Positions 58,520-64,000 of a stretch of DNA of 64,000 nucleotides are shown piece by piece. Below the pieces are notes generated by a model, which saw nothing but the letters and a program-made list of their open reading frames with translations, was not told the DNA's origin and did no database searches. The stretch spans positions 186,001-250,000 of the forward strand of contig JAVSML010000964.1 of the NCBI GenBank assembly GCA_038503035.1, given 5' to 3'. The position numbers and the translations under genes were made by a program. The stretch is from Crocodylus rhombifer (lineage: Eukaryota; Chordata; Crocodylia; Crocodylidae). Each line of letters begins with the position of its first letter. Position 1 is the first letter of the stretch.

Positions 58520-58680
58520 AATATTTGGAAGTTATTCCTCGAAGAAGTACTTCCTCTATAGTTGACACAATCTAGTCATCCTGGACACCCCCACCTCCAG
58601 AATTGCTGCTTGAATAGGAAGATTGTACAAAATTGGATTGATATGACATACCACAAAGTACTCTCTTACAGTTTTAAGGA
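58520..58680 (-). repeat. Right copy of the 160-bp inverted repeat pair
   Basis: It is the inverted partner of 55634-55794. The two may be terminal repeats of a 3-kb element or two independent copies of a dispersed repeat. Confidence 0.85.
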
Positions 58681-58684
58681 AAGC

Positions 58685-60860
58685 CAAATGCCTCATTAAA
58701 TTTTTTGCCAGTACTCCTTTTTTTCAGTGAACAGCACTTAAGTGTATGGTTACTACAGCTAATATGATCGAGTGCTGCAATAAATTGCCTGTCACCTGAA
58801 TGGGAAAGTTTACATAATAGAACAAAAAATAAGGTTTTATATTACTACCTATTGAAAACAACATCTGTGTGTATACCATAAGAAGCTTTGTATCTGGGTA
58901 AGAACAGCTGATTGGAGGAAAGTAGGCCTGGTGCTTATGGAATCTGTAACAAAAATGTTTCCACATTACAGATGTTTCCAAATCTGTATTTTGGAAATTA
59001 ATGTAATGAAATAGAAAATGGGCATCATGAGGTAGAGGTGGTTTGTGAGACAGGCAGATATCCAGCCAATTAGTCTTCACTTTCACTGAACAGTAGTGTC
59101 ATGTCCTCTTGGCAAGGTGGAGCTGAACAAGGGAACTGAACCATACTACTAGAGTTTTGGCTGATGCGTTTCAAGTGCATCATTACAATAATCTAAACTG
59201 AAGGGGGAAAGATTTTACTAGCAGGGTCTCCATCCAAAAAAAATAAATAAAAGGATTTGCAAACATCCTAACTACGCACCAATTTTAAAAGAACCATCCT
59301 TATTACTCTGGTGATAAGTTAGATGCCACTGAGAACATGCTCATATTTCTAGATCTTGGGCTTACACCATCAATGGTGTACAGACCCTCCCTGTAAAAGG
59401 AGCAGATAAACCTTTGCTGTATTGTCCACCTCACTGGCACAACTTCCTTCTTACCCAGAATGAACTGGCAGAAAGCTGTTTGAGATGATCAGGAGTATGC
59501 AGAGACATAAAGAGCTAAATCAGGCAATTCATCACAGATTTCTAGAAGGCCCACCATCATAGCATCCTAGCATCTTTTTTTGTATGGGATCCTGCAAAAC
59601 CAAGGGCCCATGGCTTTATAGTACCTAAGAAACCATCATTTTCCTTTTAATTTTAAGGCATATTTTTTATCAACATGAAGGTTGTAAAGAAAACTTTTGC
59701 ATAAATGATTTAAATAAAGTTTTTGCAAGGCTTGTGTGAACTCTTTTTGTACTGGAATTATTAAAAATAGTAAGACTCAAGGGCCCAATTTTACAGCCAA
59801 GTTGTGGGACTTCCCTGCAGGCCTCTTTCCCCTTCCCCTGCCCCCTTTGTATTGCTAAAGTTTAGCTGGTGATTGCAAAAATACTGCTGCCCACATACTA
59901 GTGAGCTTGTTTTGACAGGGGCATATAGCTCATTGCTTATAAATAGATAGTGTTGCTGGATGGGGCATGCAACAGTTTTTGAAATTGGCAAAGTCATTCA
60001 AAAGACAGTGTCAAAAGCAAGTTGCAAGCAGTAATTTGAAATAAAAATTCATTGGCTTCATAAATCCAGATTAAATATTCAAGAGAAGCAGCCTGATTTA
60101 TTGCTGCATTGCTACTATTTTAGGTTTGAAAATTCTAGATCCTCCACTTATATACAGTGGGACAAATTCATACCTAGTGTGTCTTCATCCCTAGTGACCA
60201 AAATTACCTAGCAGTTAATTTGGCTCATTATTCACATCTTAGCCTTCACTGGCTCACTGTATGTTTGCCCACTGATAAGCTCTGTATTATTAATATAAAC
60301 AACCACGATCAGTCCCCTTGTGGGCTTATCCTTTTTTTCCCCATTACAAACCCGTTTCTGTATTTTTAAATCTGAGCACCATCAGGGATTCAGTTCAGAG
60401 TTTGGCACAAAACGTTGTCAGGTGCATGCAATGTGTGTTTGGGGAATACCACTGGGGGATGAAAAATGGGAGAGAAACAAAAACTCACTGAAATCCAGTG
60501 TCAAGTGAATCTCTTTCTCCACTCAAAGAATTATTTTAGTTAAGTGGACTTTTCCAGCATCTGTTTCTTTATCTAATGCTTAATGTGGCTTCTATCACTA
60601 TAGTACTAGAGAACCTTCCAGATATTCCTCTATGGTATATTTAAATATGTAATACTTAGTACAGAGATATATTTTCCCCATTTTAGATATGAAAAACAGA
60701 CGCATATAAAGCATTAGCACTATGGACTTAGGAGTGTCAATACTGGGTGTCATTTCAACCACATTTTTGGAGTGTGACAAGGGCCTGCCAAATTTGTGGT
60801 GACCAACTGATGGGACTGAATTTCTGAAGCTGAATTAGGTTCCTAAGCATATAAAAAGGC
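58685..60860. other. Unassigned AT-rich DNA
   Basis: No gene, RNA or named repeat recognised. Confidence 0.5.
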
Positions 60861-60862
60861 AT

Positions 60863-60927
60863 CACCAAATGAAGGAGATCACATGTGCTGGGATGTATCC
60901 CAGCACAGCTGATCCTCTTCGTTTGGT
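60863..60927. repeat. 65-bp near-palindrome (hairpin)
   Basis: Arms of about 31 bp: CACCAAATGAAGGAGATCAC... against the complement of ...GATCCTCTTCGTTTGGTG. The innermost 11 bp are perfect (TGTGCTGGGAT and ATCCCAGCACA at 60884-60907, with a 2-base loop). It may be a small fold-back element or could give a precursor-like RNA hairpin. Confidence 0.75.
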
Positions 60928-60984
60928 GAAACATGTCACTCATTGTCCTGCCCGTTGATCCTGCAAGATTATGAACAATGTGTT

Positions 60985-61215
60985 CACTGCTTACAGAGGC
61001 ATATCTCAGAGATTCCCTAGTGTTTGTCTCTGTAAGCAGGGAAAGATGAGGTTTTGAGCTTGCAGAGATGCTCCCTGGAGAATCTTCAGGGCATGTCTCT
61101 GTAAGCAGGGGAGCCCCACCTTTCCTTATTTACAGGCAAGCACTACAAAGATTCCCCAGGGCTTTCTCTGTAATAGGGGAAAGTCCCAGGGCTTGAGGTG
61201 CTCAATCATGCATGG
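60985..61215. repeat. Degenerate tandem repeat, about 70-80 bp units
   Basis: Three diverged units each contain a GATTCCC-like word, an AGGG/AGTG-TTTGTCTCTGTAA word and AGCAGGGGA, at about 61008, 61075 and 61150. This is a small minisatellite-like array without a known name. Confidence 0.55.
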
Positions 61216-61419
61216 GAATCCCCAGGGTGTGCAGGATAGGGGTCCTCAAGTCTTGGGAACACCTGTGTGAGGTGGATGGAGAGTATGGGCAACTCTGGGC
61301 TGCCCGCACTCTCACATCACAAAGCTAATGGATGTCTGCCACAATGAAGTGGCAGAATTCATTACCACCTTTTTGGGGGCTTCAAGTATGGGATTTGTGG
61401 CATGACAAATGGTATAGTC

Positions 61420-61605
61420 CAGTGGCCTTCAACCTGTGGTCTGTGGACCCTTGGGGATCCACAGACTATGTCCAAGGGGTCTGCAAAAGATGACTACAAT
61501 CAATCAAAAGTATGTGAATACCCACACTTACAATTCAAAGGGACCCACACCTCCATTTGAAATATTTTTAGGGATCTGCAAATGAAAAAAGGTTTAAAAC
61601 CACTG
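61420..61605. mobile_element. Short non-autonomous hAT element (186 bp)
   Basis: The left end CAGTGGCCTTCAACCTGTGG and the right end AAAGGTTTAAAACCACTG are inverted repeats of the CAGTGGTTCTCAACCT type. The flanking 8-mers GTATAGTC (61412-61419) and GTATAGAT (61606-61613) match at 6 of 8. The interior shows the TCTGTGGACC / GGATCTGCAAA words typical of such elements. Confidence 0.8.
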
Positions 61606-61613
61606 GTATAGAT

Positions 61614-62785
61614 GTCTGTTTGATTTCCCTTTGTACCACCATAAAAATTGTCATGACAGCACAAAGGTGCCATCCATTTGTACTACAAGTCCCCTCCCCA
61701 GTGAATCGGGAGAGTTATGAATGGGATGCACAACCTTCAGCACAATTAGGACTGCTTATACATTTTTCATTAAAGTCAGTGGATGCAATTCATAAGCAGG
61801 GTAGGGAGATGGGACCTGAACCCAGGAGTGCATGCATCACTGCTTTTCTTTGTTTACTCTCTCTCAGTTTGTTAAACTTGCCTTCCTTTCTCCATAGTGT
61901 CACAGCTTCACTGGGGGAGCTAGAATTGCCTACCTTTGAGGTAGATTATGAAAAAGTGACCATAATAAAGTAGGTTTTGTCATGTGAAGTAAAAGTCTTA
62001 GTAAAACTATATGGAGACATGCTTATACATATATAGACACACAGACACTTCTCCCTAATTCACTTTAAAGAAGCCAAAATCTAACTGATTATATGGCATT
62101 GCCTTTGTAAATCAAAGGACATTGTGATGTCTAGATTAAACAAAATTGTCATTGTAAATCTATACTATGTTAAGATGTCAAGGCAATAGTCAAATTACAT
62201 TTTTACTTTATGGAGAAAATATTAGGATGTTAACATTGTACAAGACCATCAGTATGTGTTTGCCGAGACAACATCAGTATAGAGCTACAGGAAAGCAGGA
62301 CAAAGCTACCTTTTGGAGATTAAATGACATGAAATGTAAATGTAGTAGCAAAAATGTAATCTCCAAAGACTAGAATATTATAGCAAAGTCAAACTGTATC
62401 AATATGAGCCTGGTTCACCAATATAGGTTGAGTTATATTGTGTCCATAGATGTAATTGCAAAATAACACATCAAAACAGTTGCACAAAACACTCAGTATG
62501 TAATGAGCCACCCAGAATAAAGCAGTACATTTTTGACTGTCTGAGATTCTTGAACTCTTCCTGAATAGACACACTGGCCACTTAGCTATGGGAGGGACAC
62601 TGGAGAACACACCTGATCGGACCCAGACCTGGAATGGGACCCAGTCAGAGTGAAAGAGAGCTATGTGTCAAGGCCCACACCTGTGTTTCCCAAGCTACAT
62701 CATAACCCCCCCAGTGACTCCTGGATGAACCCCAATGGCACTACCAAACACCCTAGCAAAGTCTGGCCCATCTTCATCCAATATT
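61614..62785. other. Unassigned DNA
   Basis: A + frame of 117 codons at 61620-61973 resembles nothing known to me. 62580-62785 may be the leader of the Harbinger-like relic that follows. Confidence 0.4.
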
Positions 62786-62789
62786 TGCA

Positions 62790-63075
62790 GTCAGGACAGA
62801 ACTGGACCATTGAGGAGATGGGAGATCTCATCACCATCTGGAGAGAGAAGACCCAGGAGCATCTCCACAGCATCCACTACAGCTAGGTGTAGCAGTGGAT
62901 TACAGATGAGTGTAGAGACCACAACTGGGCCTGTCTACAGTGCAGGGCCAAAAACAAATGAATGAAGACCTGCTTCAAGCTTATTCACAGTGCCAACAAG
63001 ACTTCCAGAGGCATGAGGCAAGCCATGCTCTTCTGTGAGGAGCTGTCCTGCTTTGTCTTAAGTGATAGGGTTGTC
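62790..63075 (+). pseudogene. Myb/SANT-like DNA-binding domain relic (Harbinger-type second ORF)
   Basis: On the + strand the frame reads NWTIEEMGDLITIWREKTQE, then after two stops QWITDECRDHNWACLQCRAK, a stop, MKTCFKLIHSANKTSRGMRQ and FCEELSCFV. This follows the Myb_DNA-bind_4 / MSANTD pattern: W..EE...LI.IW, then QCR.K.K.LK..Y, then N.SG and FY.EL. Harbinger elements encode such a protein to bind their ends and import the transposase. Three in-frame stops make it inactive. A facing transposase remnant lies at 63500-63960. Confidence 0.7.
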
Positions 63076-63499
63076 TTTATCCCACACACATATGCTACCA
63101 GTGGGGAGGAGTAGCAGCTAGTGGCAGGAGGCCCGCAATAGAAGGCACCCTTGTAACAGGCAGACAACTGCAGCCCCAAGGGGGTTATTTGAGGGGGTAG
63201 GGGAACCTGAAAAGATGTTGTAGCAGACCTAGTCCCTGCTAAACAGTTCTCTCAGCATGGCAGTGAAGCCTGCCACCTTCTTAGAATACAAGGCTTCTCA
63301 AGGACCCAATGCCAGATGAGTTGCATGAGGGTGTGCAACATGGCTTCCATACCCAATGGGAGATGGATACAGCAGAGTAGACTTAGCCTTTCCAGCTCAT
63401 GTCTCTGGCAGTGTGTCTGGCTGAGATATGGCAGGGGCCAAAACTTCTGCAGTTACATCCTATGTTATCAGAGAATTTTGATACATTTCACAAAGCTGC

Positions 63500-63960
63500 A
63501 GTGTCTCTTGTTTCTATTTTGAGGGATGACGCCTGCATGTTAGTGAGACGCCTGTGAAGGCTGCAATGGGGACTCATGGATGGGCTGCAACACAACTGAG
63601 GAGCATATGACAGATGTTCAGGGAAGATGGTGATGAAGCAAGGAGATACTAGAGGCCTTGGTAGCAATTTCCAAGTGCTAGGTATGTACTTCCAGGAGGC
63701 AGACCATGGGATTCAGAGACTTGGGTACCTGGTAACAGGAGGATCACCCGGAAATGCCCTAATGAGGGAGATGACATGGTTCATCAATACATCCTATATG
63801 ACACTGCATGCTAGACCACCACTCTAGCCATGAACCTCCCCACAGTGACCTGGTTGGCAATGAAGTGGAGCCTGTTGGGTAACTGCAAATGACATGTGTA
63901 ATTTCCTACAACCTCTGATGAGAGTTTTTTAGGGTGAAAAAAGGATATGCTGTAACTCCC
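63500..63960 (-). pseudogene. Probable Harbinger transposase N-terminal remnant
   Basis: On the - strand near 63890-63810 the frame reads LPNRLHFIANQVTVGRFMAR and then VVV, which fits the Harbinger box LATPNS.R.IANQFGVGRST..VV. Further on (lower coordinates) only faint matches such as SVVLQPI near 63590 can be suggested. It is convergent with the Myb/SANT-like relic and continues past the window edge. The call rests on one motif and on layout. Confidence 0.45.
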
Positions 63961-64000
63961 GGGGCTGTAGACTTGTGTATGAGGAATAGGGATCCATTGC

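Noticed and set aside
61620..61973. 117-codon + strand frame as a host gene
   Set aside because: No family resemblance, AT-rich low-quality context and no supporting signals.
1..64000. tRNA, rRNA, CRISPR arrays, bacterial-type operons or origins
   Set aside because: No cloverleaf, rRNA-like block or regularly spaced direct repeats with spacers were seen, and the repeat content is that of a vertebrate genome.

Overview
The window looks like non-coding DNA from a sauropsid nuclear genome. The best guess is a crocodilian such as an alligator, with a turtle as the alternative. The basis is the repeat content: several CR1 retrotransposon copies of different ages, many short DNA transposons whose ends read roughly GGGTGCATCTACATG, hAT and Tigger-like elements, MIR-like SINE relics and a solo LTR. 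There is no operon structure and no long host reading frame. I could not recognise any exon of a host gene, so the region is probably intergenic or inside a very long intron. Almost everything that can be named is a transposon or a fossil of one.

Layout. 1-14 kb is mostly unassigned AT-rich DNA with a Harbinger-type MITE (2.9-3.2 kb), a small hAT element (3.5 kb), a solo LTR with a perfect 5-bp target duplication (3.9-4.8 kb), a nested MITE/CR1 cluster (5.4-6.5 kb), another MITE cluster (8-8.6 kb), MIR-like relics (10.1, 12.0 and 12.4 kb) and a 617-bp hAT element (13.7-14.3 kb). 14.4-16.7 kb is a 5'-truncated CR1, followed at once by an 859-bp hAT-like element (16.7-17.6 kb). 20-25 kb holds MITEs, an AT microsatellite and a hairpin repeat. 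27.4-32.7 kb is a stack of four transposons inserted one inside another; the innermost is a fairly well preserved CR1 with most of ORF2 and the end of ORF1. 37.9-41.9 kb and 44.8-47.4 kb are two decayed PIF/Harbinger copies. 48.4-50.1 kb and 52.4-53.2 kb are MITE arrays, with an ancient CR1/L3-like fragment before the second. 55.6-58.7 kb has a 3-kb-spaced inverted repeat with a Tigger-like MITE between the arms. 60.9-61.6 kb carries a near-palindrome, a degenerate tandem repeat and a small hAT element. The right edge (62.6-64 kb) has relics of a second Harbinger-like element: a Myb/SANT-like domain facing a probable transposase remnant.

How the parts relate. The copy at 44.8-47.4 kb has the same terminal repeats and 3-bp target duplications as the many MITEs, and it encloses a Harbinger transposase relic. 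It is therefore the best local candidate for the autonomous relative of the MITEs. Both Harbinger copies also carry a third, unidentified reading frame downstream of the transposase. In the first copy it is open for 161 codons and is followed by a polyadenylation signal. That ORF is the most interesting unexplained item in the window. The nested insertions give a relative age order: non-CR1 LINE, then Harbinger MITE, then an old CR1, then a younger CR1.
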